From JASFQI01 sp050115555 (GTDB lineage: Bacteria; Desulfobacterota; DSM-4660; Desulfatiglandales; HGW-15): 20,217 bases of DNA. Below the pieces are notes generated by a model that saw only the letters and a program-made list of their open reading frames with translations, had not been told where the DNA came from and did no database searches. The translations under genes were made by a program, and so were the position numbers. The stretch is from contig JASFQI010000051.1 in the NCBI GenBank assembly GCA_050115555.1, positions 1-20,217 of the forward strand. The letters are read 5' to 3'. Each line of letters opens with the position of its first letter. The stretch's first letter is position 1. Of the stretch, positions 1-7,050 are shown piece by piece.

Positions 1-1146
1 CGAGATGGAGCTGCCGACCACGTTTACGATCCCGAGGAGGCGTGCATCCTTTCGGCGGGCCTCCCGAATGGCAGCCAGGGTGTCCGCCGTCTCCCCGGAC
101 TGGCTGATCGCAATAATGAAGGTATTAGGAGGGAAGTTCAGCTTGCGGTAGCGAAACTCCGAGGCGAGTTCCACCTCAACGTCGACCTCGGTCAGGTCCT
201 CGAAGATGTATCGCCCCACACTCCCGGCGTAGTAAGAGGTCCCACACGCCACGATGACGATGTGGCGCGACTCCTTGAGCTGCTCCCAGACGGGCATGAT
301 GCCACCCAGCTTGGGAACGCCCTCACCGGGTTCCAGGCGGCCCCGAATCGCATTCTGAATGGTCTCGGGCTGCTCGAAGATCTCCTTGAGCATGAAATGG
401 GGAAAGCCGTTGAGTTCCGCATCCTCCGGTAGCCACTCCACCGTCTCTGTGGCCCGTTGAATGGTTTTGGCTTGAGCGGTCGAGAGGACGAACCGTTCCC
501 CGGTCAGCAGGGCCATTTCGTTGTCGTTCAGGTGCACTACCTGATTCGTGTAACGTACAATGGCCGATACGTCGGAAGCCGCAAAATGGCCGTCATCTCC
601 CACACCGATGACAAGGGGGCTGCCCCGCCGGGCTACCGCCACCTGACCGGGTGCCTTGAGATGGATCGCGGCGAGTCCGAAGGTCCCCTCCAAATCACCC
701 ATGGTCCGTCTCACCGCCTCGGCCAGGTCGCCCTCGAAGTACTGAGCGATCAGGTGGGCCAGGACCTCCGTGTCCGTCTCCGAGCGAAACGTCACCCCGG
801 CCTTCAAGAGACGCTTCTTGATCATCATATAGTTTTCAATGATGCCGTTGTGTACCACGAAGACGTCTTGGCTTGTGCTCGTCTGGGGATGGGCGTTGAT
901 TTCGTTCGGCTCTCCATGGGTGGCCCAACGGGTGTGGGCGATACCGGAGGTTCCCGGGATGTCCTTTCCTTCTATCTTGCGCTCCAGTTCTACAATTTTA
1001 CCGACGGTCCTGTACCAGTCCACGTGGCCGTCGTTCTGCACGGCAAGCCCCGCGGAATCGTACCCCCGGTACTCGAGTCTTCTGAGCCCCTCGATCAGGA
1101 TCGGGACGGCCTTCTGAATACCTGTATAACAGATGATGCCACACAT
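1..1146 (-). CDS. glmS: Glutamine-fructose-6-phosphate aminotransferase, N-terminal 382 residues (cut by window edge)
   Basis: GlmS makes glucosamine-6-phosphate from fructose-6-phosphate and glutamine, the first step of UDP-GlcNAc synthesis for peptidoglycan and lipopolysaccharide. The minus-strand frame is open from the ATG at 1146 to the window edge. It begins MCGIICYTG, giving the N-terminal nucleophile Cys that is exposed after Met removal. The glutaminase domain (about 1-220) shows HTRWATHGEPNEINAHPQ and HNGIIENY. The first sugar-isomerase (SIS) domain starts near residue 285 with VACGTSYYAG and ISQSGETADT. The family is usually about 610 residues, so about 225 lie beyond the edge. An AAGGAG stands 9 nt before the start. 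The gene follows the transpeptidase gene by 92 bp, probably in one operon. Odd point: Cys replaces the usual Gly at position 6. Confidence 0.96.
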   Translation of the reverse strand, partial: MCGIICYTGIQKAVPILIEGLRRLEYRGYDSAGLAVQNDGHVDWYRTVGKIVELERKIEGKDIPGTSGIAHTRWATHGEPNEINAHPQTSTSQDVFVVHNGIIENYMMIKKRLLKAGVTFRSETDTEVLAHLIAQYFEGDLAEAVRRTMGDLEGTFGLAAIHLKAPGQVAVARRGSPLVIGVGDDGHFAASDVSAIVRYTNQVVHLNDNEMALLTGERFVLSTAQAKTIQRATETVEWLPEDAELNGFPHFMLKEIFEQPETIQNAIRGRLEPGEGVPKLGGIMPVWEQLKESRHIVIVACGTSYYAGSVGRYIFEDLTEVDVEVELASEFRYRKLNFPPNTFIIAISQSGETADTLAAIREARRKDARLLGIVNVVGSSIS

Positions 1147-1238
1147 GGGGCTACGCTCCTTTTCTTGAAAACGTCTCTTTTGCGCATTCCTCATCCCGAT
1201 GAAGCGGGAACGCAGGGAGATTCAAATCGATATCCTTA

Positions 1239-2582
1239 TCAGGAGGTGAAATGATGCTCCAGAATGTAGCGGGCCAGGTCCTTTGCTCGTATGCCCAGCT
1301 TCTTCCCGTGAATCGCCAGCACAGCCATGCAAATCGGAGAGCGCCCGTCGCGGGTCAGCACGAAAGTACTCAGCCAGTCAAACTTGTATCGATCCTGCCG
1401 ATCGTTGATCGTGCCGGTCTTGGCCCCGACTTCGAGCTCCTGAAACGCCTTTTTGCGAAGCAACTTGTAAAACGTCTTGCGGCAAGTGCCGTGTTCCACC
1501 GTATCCCGCATCAGCGCTTGCATCTGGCGGGCCGTGTCCGTGGCGATCGGCGTGGCCAGGGCTTGAATGTCCGCCCGGTAGAGCACCGTTCCCCGGGCAT
1601 CTCGGACCCGCCGAACCACCCAAGGGGTCATCATGGTGCCGTCGTTGGCAATGCTCGCAGCGATCAAGGCGGCATGAACCGGAGATATCCGGGTCCGTTT
1701 ATTGAAACCCGACGCGATCTCAGCAAGGCCGAAATCGTCCGAGGGCACCTCAATGGAACTCTGTGCCAGGGGAAGCTCCAGGGGAATGGGAGCGTTGAAG
1801 AGAAACCGCTCGGCGTATTGCTGGAGGAGTTCCTGACCCAGGTGATAGATCCCGATTTTTCCGAAAACCGGATTGATGGAGTTCGAAAATGCGCTCTTGA
1901 ACGAGATCTCATGCGTGTACCGGTCTTTTTTTGTCTGCCGGAGTTGCTTCTTGTACAGCGTGTACCTTCGGCCTTGATACGTCAGGGTACGTTCGGGTCG
2001 AAAGTGCTTGGACTCGATCGCTGCGGACGCCGCCACGATCTTGAACAGGCTCGCAGCCGGGTAATCCGCCTTTATGCAGAGGTTCTCCGTGACCCCGCTC
2101 TCCGGACTCGCGTAGCTCGCGAGCGCAAGAATCCGGCCGTCCACCGGGTTAAGCGCCACCACGGCAGCCCGGTGTGTGAGCGAGCGGCCCAACAGATCCT
2201 CCACGTACGCCTGCAACCCCTCGTCCAGCGTCGTTTCCACGTGGAGCTCCCGATCCTTGGCGTGGATCGTGAGCCCCTCCCGCCCGGCAGAAGCCTCCAA
2301 CGGGAATGAGCCGAGCAGTGCAGGGAGTTGCCGGCGTTCGATCGGCTCGGGCTTGGCTTCCTCCGGGGCGATTTCCAGCGGGCCGGTCTCCGGTTGGACC
2401 TTGAGGTGAGCGAACAGCCATGATCCGGAGAGCACGATGCAGACCAGCAACGCACACATGAGCACGCTGTATAGACCAAGGACCGGCAGCCTCGATCGGA
2501 GGTACTGCCTGCGGGAGATGCGTTTCAGTCGCCGCTGGTACTCCCGCCAGCTGTTTTCGTTGGCGGACTTCGAGTATTTCAT
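1239..2582 (-). CDS. Single-pass membrane penicillin-binding transpeptidase, compact form
   Basis: Predicted D,D-transpeptidase that cross-links peptidoglycan in the periplasm; 447 residues. A basic cytosolic tail (1-31) precedes one membrane anchor (about 32-60). A short linker of about 50 residues, rich in Pro and Glu, leads into the transpeptidase domain from about 105 on. All three active-site motifs are visible: SLFK at 178-181 (nucleophile Ser178), SIN at 235-237 and KTGT at 388-391. There is no glycosyltransferase domain and little room for the dimerisation domain of typical class B PBPs (FtsI, PBP2), so it is a minimal form resembling PbpA-type proteins only in its catalytic half. The start codon overlaps the serS stop (ATGA, 2579-2582), so translation is probably coupled. 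The exact subfamily is unclear. Confidence 0.9.
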   Translation of the reverse strand: MKYSKSANENSWREYQRRLKRISRRQYLRSRLPVLGLYSVLMCALLVCIVLSGSWLFAHLKVQPETGPLEIAPEEAKPEPIERRQLPALLGSFPLEASAGREGLTIHAKDRELHVETTLDEGLQAYVEDLLGRSLTHRAAVVALNPVDGRILALASYASPESGVTENLCIKADYPAASLFKIVAASAAIESKHFRPERTLTYQGRRYTLYKKQLRQTKKDRYTHEISFKSAFSNSINPVFGKIGIYHLGQELLQQYAERFLFNAPIPLELPLAQSSIEVPSDDFGLAEIASGFNKRTRISPVHAALIAASIANDGTMMTPWVVRRVRDARGTVLYRADIQALATPIATDTARQMQALMRDTVEHGTCRKTFYKLLRKKAFQELEVGAKTGTINDRQDRYKFDWLSTFVLTRDGRSPICMAVLAIHGKKLGIRAKDLARYILEHHFTS

Positions 2583-3862
2583 GCGGAAACCGGCTGGATA
2601 CGCTCCATTCCCCCCATATAGGGTCGAAGCGCTTCAGGGATGACAACGCTCCCGTCCGCCTGTTGACCGTTCTCCAGAATCGCCACCAGCGTCCTTCCAA
2701 CAGCAAGACCGGACCCGTTCAACGTGTGGACCAGGACCGTCCCGCTCGCCCCCTTTCGTTTGAACCGTATGCCCGCACGTCGGGCCTGGAAGTCTTCGAA
2801 GTTGCTACAGGAAGAAATCTCGCGATAGAGCTGCTGCCCGGGAAGCCACACTTCCAGGTCATAGGTCTTGGCGGACGAAAAGCCCAAATCCCCGGTGCAC
2901 AACGTAACGACACGGTACGGCAACTCCAGTCGCTGTAGAATGTCTTCCGCATCCCGGGTCAACCGTTCCAGCTCGTCCCAGGAGTCTTCCGGGCGGGTGA
3001 ATTTGACCAGCTCCACCTTATTGAACTGATGCTGCCGAATCAAACCCCGCGTGTCTTTTCCGTGCGAGCCCGCTTCCGATCGAAAGCAGGGCGTGTACGC
3101 CGTGTAGTACAGAGGGAGACGCTCTTCATCCAGAATCTCCTCGCGATGGATGTTGGTCACGGGGACCTCAGCTGTAGGGATCAGATAGTAATTCCACCCC
3201 TGAATCCTGAACAGGTCTTCCTCGAACTTGGGCAGCTGGCCCGTCCCGGTCATGCTGTTCGCATTCACCATGAATGGGGGCAGCACTTCAGTGTACCCGT
3301 GTTCCCGTGTGTGAACGTCCAGCATGAAGTTGATCAGCGCACGTTCCAGAAGGGCTCCGGCCCCGAGATACAGGGCGAACCGGGCTCCTGCAATCTTGGC
3401 CGCAGTCGCAAAATCCAGGATACCGAGTCTCTCTCCAATCTCCCAATGGGGCAGCGGGTCGAAATCGATCTTTGGAATCTCCCCCCAGGTGCGCACCAGA
3501 GCGTTGTCGTTCTCGTCCCTGCCCACAGGGACGGAAGCGTGAGGAACGTTGGGAATCTCCATGAGGAGAGGTTCAAAGGCCTCCTGAATGGCCGTCTTCT
3601 CTGTTTCCTTGGCCTTGATAGCCTCGGAAACCTGTTTCATTTCGGCGATCATGTCCGAGGCGTCCTCGCCGTTGCGTTTCTTGGCTGCGATTTCCTCGGT
3701 CACCGTGTTCCTTCGGTGCCGCAGCTCCTCCAAACCCTTCAAGAGCGTTCGCCGCTCCGCGTCCAACCGGTCGAATGCCGAGAGATCCACGTCCGACCCT
3801 CGATTGCGAAGCGCCTCGTCCACCTCGTCCATATGGGATCGAATGTACTTGAGATCCAGCAT
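2579..3862 (-). CDS. serS: Seryl-tRNA synthetase
   Basis: Charges tRNA-Ser (and tRNA-Sec) with serine in the cytosol. From the ATG at 3862 the protein is 427 residues, the normal family length, and begins MLDLKYIRS as usual. The open frame extends 59 codons further upstream, but that part does not look like SerRS. A weak SD, AGAGAG, lies 6 nt before the chosen start. The N-terminal coiled-coil tRNA-binding arm spans about 28-105. The class II core follows: TAEVP near 230, motif 2 with FRSEAGSHGKDTRGLIRQHQF (here given as FRSEAGSHG at 260-268 and IRQHQF at 275-280), and motif 3 with NGSGLAVGRTLVAILEN at 382-398. It is the first gene of the serS-transpeptidase-glmS cluster. Confidence 0.97.
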   Translation of the reverse strand: MLDLKYIRSHMDEVDEALRNRGSDVDLSAFDRLDAERRTLLKGLEELRHRRNTVTEEIAAKKRNGEDASDMIAEMKQVSEAIKAKETEKTAIQEAFEPLLMEIPNVPHASVPVGRDENDNALVRTWGEIPKIDFDPLPHWEIGERLGILDFATAAKIAGARFALYLGAGALLERALINFMLDVHTREHGYTEVLPPFMVNANSMTGTGQLPKFEEDLFRIQGWNYYLIPTAEVPVTNIHREEILDEERLPLYYTAYTPCFRSEAGSHGKDTRGLIRQHQFNKVELVKFTRPEDSWDELERLTRDAEDILQRLELPYRVVTLCTGDLGFSSAKTYDLEVWLPGQQLYREISSCSNFEDFQARRAGIRFKRKGASGTVLVHTLNGSGLAVGRTLVAILENGQQADGSVVIPEALRPYMGGMERIQPVSA

Positions 3863-4429
3863 GATGAGCTCTCTTTTTACTTTTACAAGGGATGAGTCAA
3901 TCTTATCTTCCCGCGTTCCGGCCATTGCGGAAAGAGGGCTGTACGAGCAAAGCATTTTCAATTTGCGGTTGTGTACCACGAATCCCGTCTCCCGGTCAAT
4001 TGCTTTGAACGAGGAGGGACCCTTGTGAGGCAAGCGCACTGAAAGGTGAGGCGGAAAGACAACTCGCCGGGAATATTTGATCTTTTTTCATTCACGACCG
4101 CAGGAGATCCGTTGCTTTACCTCGAATTGGGGATTGCCTTGGTTTAGGTTGCAGTTTGCCCGCAGGAGTGTTATAAGCCGGCATTTATGTCCATTTTTGT
4201 CCGAAAAAGAAGCGGTTATACGAAATCCTACGGGTACGGAACCCTGGAACCGGGTGCGGGCCTCCTGCTTCCGAAATGAAATCCATACTTCGGGCTGGAA
4301 ATGGCAAGGGACCGATCTTAACTTGTGAGAATGAAAATGTTGATTGGAATACTGGGATTTCCCGGGCGGGCATTCCGGACGTTCTTTCTATAACGAGTTC
4401 CAAACCCTTGGGCGCGAACGCGGGGTGCC
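3863..4429. other. Divergent intergenic region between serS and resB
   Basis: About 567 bp with no convincing coding sequence; the short frames here have no recognisable product. It must hold the promoters of both divergent units. The best plus-strand candidate is annotated at 4149-4177. For serS only a weak minus-strand candidate is visible: TTGACC at 3995-4000, 18 bp before TACACA. This is too poor to call. Confidence 0.6.
4149..4177 (+). promoter_or_regulatory. Candidate sigma70 promoter for resB-ccsB
   Basis: TTGCAG (4149-4154) and TATAAG (4172-4177) are separated by exactly 17 bp, matching the consensus at 4/6 and 5/6 positions. Transcription would start near 4184, leaving a leader of about 245 nt before the resB ATG. 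Prediction from sequence only. Confidence 0.4.
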
Positions 4430-5854
4430 ATGGGATCCTCTCCACGAACACAAGAAAAGAACGCAGTGTGGCGATTTTTCAGCTCTGTTAAGCTGACCCT
4501 TTTCCTTTTGATCCTGGTGGCCGCGGCCTCTATCGTGGGGACCGTGATTCCGCAACGGGAAGGGATGCTGGAGTTTGCGCGTGGACTGAGCCCCGGAATG
4601 CTGGAGGTGTTCAGCACTCTTCAGCTCTTCGACGTTTATCACTCCATCTGGTTTCGCGTCCTGATCTCCGGGCTCACGTTGAACCTCGTAGTCTGCTCGC
4701 TGGACCGCCTGCCGGGCATTTTTCGCCGTTTCAAAGCAGCTCCCCGTCCGGACCGCCGGAAACCATTCGAGAATGTGCACCCGGATCAGGTCTTTTCCGC
4801 AAGCCTTCCGGTCGAGCAAGCTGCGGACCGGGTAGAAGCCCTGCTTCGGCAACGGTACGCACGGCCCACACGAGAGGATACGCAAGGCGTGTCCTACCTG
4901 TACGGCGAGCGCGGCAGGTATTCGCTTTTCGGGGTGTACATCGTCCACCTGAGCGTCCTGTTCATTCTCATGGGCTCCATTGTCGGGTCCCTGTTCGGCT
5001 TCGAGGCCTTTGTGAACATCCCGGAGCAGGAACGAATCGACACGGTCCGGCTTCGAAAAACCGGGGAGCCGCACAAACTTCCTTTTCAGATCGAGTGTGT
5101 CGACTTTATGGTGGAATTCTACGATAATGGAACCCCAAAGGAGTACCAATCCCGACTACGCTTTCTTCACGACGGGAACGCGGAGGAGGTCACCCTTCGA
5201 GTGAACCACCCGGCCACCTTCGAGGGGATTCGTTTCTATCTGTCGAGCTACGGCACGATTCCAGGCAATGAGGTGAAGCTCTCCCTGTTTCAAAGCGGAG
5301 TCCCCGGTGAGAAAATTTCCATTCAGGCAGCACAGGGAAAACCGGTGGACCTGCCCGGGGGAGAAGGCCGCTTCGTGGTCGAGGACATTCGGGAGGACTT
5401 CATGCGCATGGGCCTGGGACCCGCTGCACGCATTTCCGTGCGCCCCGCAGAGGGAGATGAGGTGCCCTTTTGGGTCTTTCTTCATCCGGAACGGGTCAGG
5501 CAGCGTTTCTCGCAGAGCCTGGACCAATTTCCCAAGCTCAACCCTTCCGCATTCGCTCCCTACACCTTTCAATTGGACGACGTTGCCGGTCGATACTACT
5601 CGGGTCTTCAGGTCAACCGCGACCCAGGGGTCCCTCTGGTTTGGACTGGATTCTTCATGATTGTAATTGGTCTTTTTATTTCATTTTTCATGTCGCACCG
5701 GCGGGTTCGTATTCAAATTGAACGAGCTGGGGACCACACCCGCCTGACCGTGGCCGGGAGCGCGAACAAGAACCCCGTGGGACTTCAGCGGGAGCTGGAC
5801 AGCTTGACATCCAGGCTCAGGGAACACCTCGAAGCACAGGAATCGCCGTCATGA
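4430..5854 (+). CDS. resB: ResB/Ccs1-family cytochrome c biogenesis protein
   Basis: One half of the system II (Ccs) haem-handling and ligation complex, which attaches haem to CXXCH motifs of c-type cytochromes on the outer face of the cytoplasmic membrane. It has 474 residues. Layout: membrane segment about 18-40 (VKLTLFLLILVAAASIVGTV), a second at about 73-92, a third at about 163-190 containing a His (YIVHLSVLFIL), a large extracytoplasmic domain from about 195 to 400, and a last segment (VWTGFFMIVIGLFISFFM) before a basic cytosolic tail. This matches the ResB topology of three plus one segments around a soluble domain. A GGGGTG lies just before the start. The stop overlaps the ccsB start (ATGA, 5851-5854), as expected for subunits made in equal amounts. 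Confidence 0.92.
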   Translation: MGSSPRTQEKNAVWRFFSSVKLTLFLLILVAAASIVGTVIPQREGMLEFARGLSPGMLEVFSTLQLFDVYHSIWFRVLISGLTLNLVVCSLDRLPGIFRRFKAAPRPDRRKPFENVHPDQVFSASLPVEQAADRVEALLRQRYARPTREDTQGVSYLYGERGRYSLFGVYIVHLSVLFILMGSIVGSLFGFEAFVNIPEQERIDTVRLRKTGEPHKLPFQIECVDFMVEFYDNGTPKEYQSRLRFLHDGNAEEVTLRVNHPATFEGIRFYLSSYGTIPGNEVKLSLFQSGVPGEKISIQAAQGKPVDLPGGEGRFVVEDIREDFMRMGLGPAARISVRPAEGDEVPFWVFLHPERVRQRFSQSLDQFPKLNPSAFAPYTFQLDDVAGRYYSGLQVNRDPGVPLVWTGFFMIVIGLFISFFMSHRRVRIQIERAGDHTRLTVAGSANKNPVGLQRELDSLTSRLREHLEAQESPS

Positions 5855-6693
5855 TTAATTCCGTTATTCTCAGCTACATCACCTTTGTCTACTTTATCGC
5901 ATTCATGGGATACCTCCTCATGATGGTGATGGGAAGGGAGATCTTCGGTCGGGTCGCCACCGTGGTGACCCTTTGCGGCCTCCTGGGTCATAGCTTTGCC
6001 ATCGGGCTTCGCTGGATCGAGTCCTACCGGCTCGGCATCGGCCATGCGCCCATGTCCAACCTCTACGAATCCTTGATTTTCTTCGCATGGACCATTATTC
6101 TCCTCTACCTCCTCATCGAGTGGCGCACCCAGAACCGAAGCATCGGGGCCTTCGCAACTCCGCTCGCCTTTCTCGCCATGGCCTATGCCTCCTACTCCCC
6201 AAACGTCACAGAACGTATTCAGCCGCTGGTCCCCGCGCTCAAAAGCAACTGGTTGATCGCACACGTGATCACGTGCTTCTTCGGGTATGCGGCCTTTGGA
6301 CTGGCCTTCGGCCTGAGCCTCATGTACCTCCTGAAACGCCGCCGGGAAGAAGGGAAAGAAAGCCTGTTCGTACGTCTGATTCCAGGGAGGGCGCTCCTGG
6401 ACGAGCTCACCTATCAGATGATCCTGATCGGGTTCCTTCTTTTGACCCTCGGGATCATCACCGGGTCCGTATGGGCCCACTCGGCCTGGGGCAGTTACTG
6501 GAGCTGGGATCCCAAGGAAACCTGGTCCCTGATTACCTGGCTGGTATACGCTGCGGTTCTCCATTCCCGATTGATTCGAGGGTGGCGAGGAAAACGGATC
6601 GCTATTCTCGCGATAATCGGGTTCGGATGTGTCCTGTTCACCTACTTCGGGGTGAACTACCTGGCCGGCCTGCACAGTTACGCCAAGGCCTGA
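5851..6693 (+). CDS. ccsB: CcsB/CcsA (ResC)-family haem channel for cytochrome c biogenesis
   Basis: Partner of ResB: it moves haem across the membrane and presents it for ligation. It has 280 residues and is very hydrophobic, with about eight membrane segments. The diagnostic haem-binding tryptophan-rich (WWD) segment is WGSYWSWDPKETWSLITW at 213-230. Flanking histidines that fit the haem ligands are His138 (NWLIAHVITCFFGY) and His238 (AAVLHSRL); others are His47, His65 and His210. It is translationally coupled to resB by a 4-bp overlap. Many bacteria place hem genes downstream of this pair, but here a 357-bp non-coding gap follows instead. Confidence 0.94.
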   Translation: MINSVILSYITFVYFIAFMGYLLMMVMGREIFGRVATVVTLCGLLGHSFAIGLRWIESYRLGIGHAPMSNLYESLIFFAWTIILLYLLIEWRTQNRSIGAFATPLAFLAMAYASYSPNVTERIQPLVPALKSNWLIAHVITCFFGYAAFGLAFGLSLMYLLKRRREEGKESLFVRLIPGRALLDELTYQMILIGFLLLTLGIITGSVWAHSAWGSYWSWDPKETWSLITWLVYAAVLHSRLIRGWRGKRIAILAIIGFGCVLFTYFGVNYLAGLHSYAKA

Positions 6694-6740
6694 CGGCCCC
6701 GCAATAACCCAACCAACGGCTTTAGAAACGCTGCAATATT

Positions 6741-6841
6741 GGCGGTCTCGCAAAAACCCGTTCGACCACCTGTTGGCTACACTTAAGTCATTTGAATTGC
6801 TAGAGGCAAATCACCAGGTATCCGCGTTTTGCGACTCCATC
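6741..6841. repeat. Degenerate inverted repeat, possible remnant of an interspersed element
   Basis: GGCGGTCTCGCAAAAACCCG (6741-6760) and the reverse complement of 6822-6841 share the core TCGCAAAA and 13 of 20 positions, around a 61-bp interior. A related direct repeat follows: GCGACTCCATCAA (6831-6843) and GCAACTCCGTCAA (6889-6901), 11 of 13 identical. No transposase or target-site duplication is visible. Confidence 0.35.
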
Positions 6842-6958
6842 AATTTTCAGGAATAAAATTGGCAGTTGTTCTTATTCAAGGGCCTTCTGCAACTCCGTCA
6901 AAAACGAAGCTTTTTCCTAAGCCATCAGGCGGGCTCGTTTCAACGGCCGGCAACCCGC

Positions 6959-6987
6959 TTTACAATGTTCATAGTTGTTGATATTCT
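6959..6987 (+). promoter_or_regulatory. Candidate sigma70 promoter for the TPR-PilZ gene
   Basis: TTTACA (6959-6964, 5/6 to consensus), a 17-bp spacer, then TATTCT (6982-6987, 4/6). Transcription would start near 6994, putting the hairpin at 6998-7017 at the very 5' end of a UTR of about 57 nt. Confidence 0.5.
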
Positions 6988-6997
6988 GATAAATCAC

Positions 6998-7017
6998 GAT
7001 TCAGAAGGAGCTGAATC
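6998..7017 (+). promoter_or_regulatory. 5'-UTR hairpin presenting AAGGAG in its loop (CsrA-like site)
   Basis: GATTCAG (6998-7004) pairs perfectly with CTGAATC (7011-7017), leaving the six-base loop AAGGAG. No start codon stands at SD distance, so it is not an ordinary ribosome binding site. A GGA in a hairpin loop is the hallmark of CsrA/RsmA targets. Two more GGA motifs (near 7031 and 7044) lie between it and the GTG start at 7051. Binding by CsrA is an inference. Confidence 0.4.
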
Positions 7018-7050
7018 CAGCATCAACCAAGGAACCTTTTCGGGGACAGC

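Larger units (their letters stand above)
6694..7050. other. Intergenic region between ccsB and the TPR-PilZ gene
   Basis: 357 bp, clearly more AT-rich than the flanking genes and without a credible ORF. It contains an imperfect inverted repeat (6741-6841), a short direct repeat (6831-6843 and 6889-6901), a good promoter candidate (6959-6987) and a hairpin (6998-7017). I see no T-rich intrinsic terminator after ccsB. Confidence 0.6.

Noticed and set aside
1147..1238. glmS ribozyme in the gap before glmS
   Set aside because: The gap is only 92 nt, shorter than the ribozyme, and its conserved core is not seen. Known examples are from Firmicutes.
457..1254. 265-codon plus-strand frame opposite glmS
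   Set aside because: Shadow of glmS: the minus-strand frame has unmistakable GlmS motifs over the same span.
1251..2309. 352-codon plus-strand frame with a perfect AGGAGG before its ATG, antisense to the transpeptidase gene
   Set aside because: The translation is rich in Arg, His and Pro with no recognisable domain, and the opposite strand carries all three PBP motifs. The SD-like sequence is a chance feature of the gene's 3' end.
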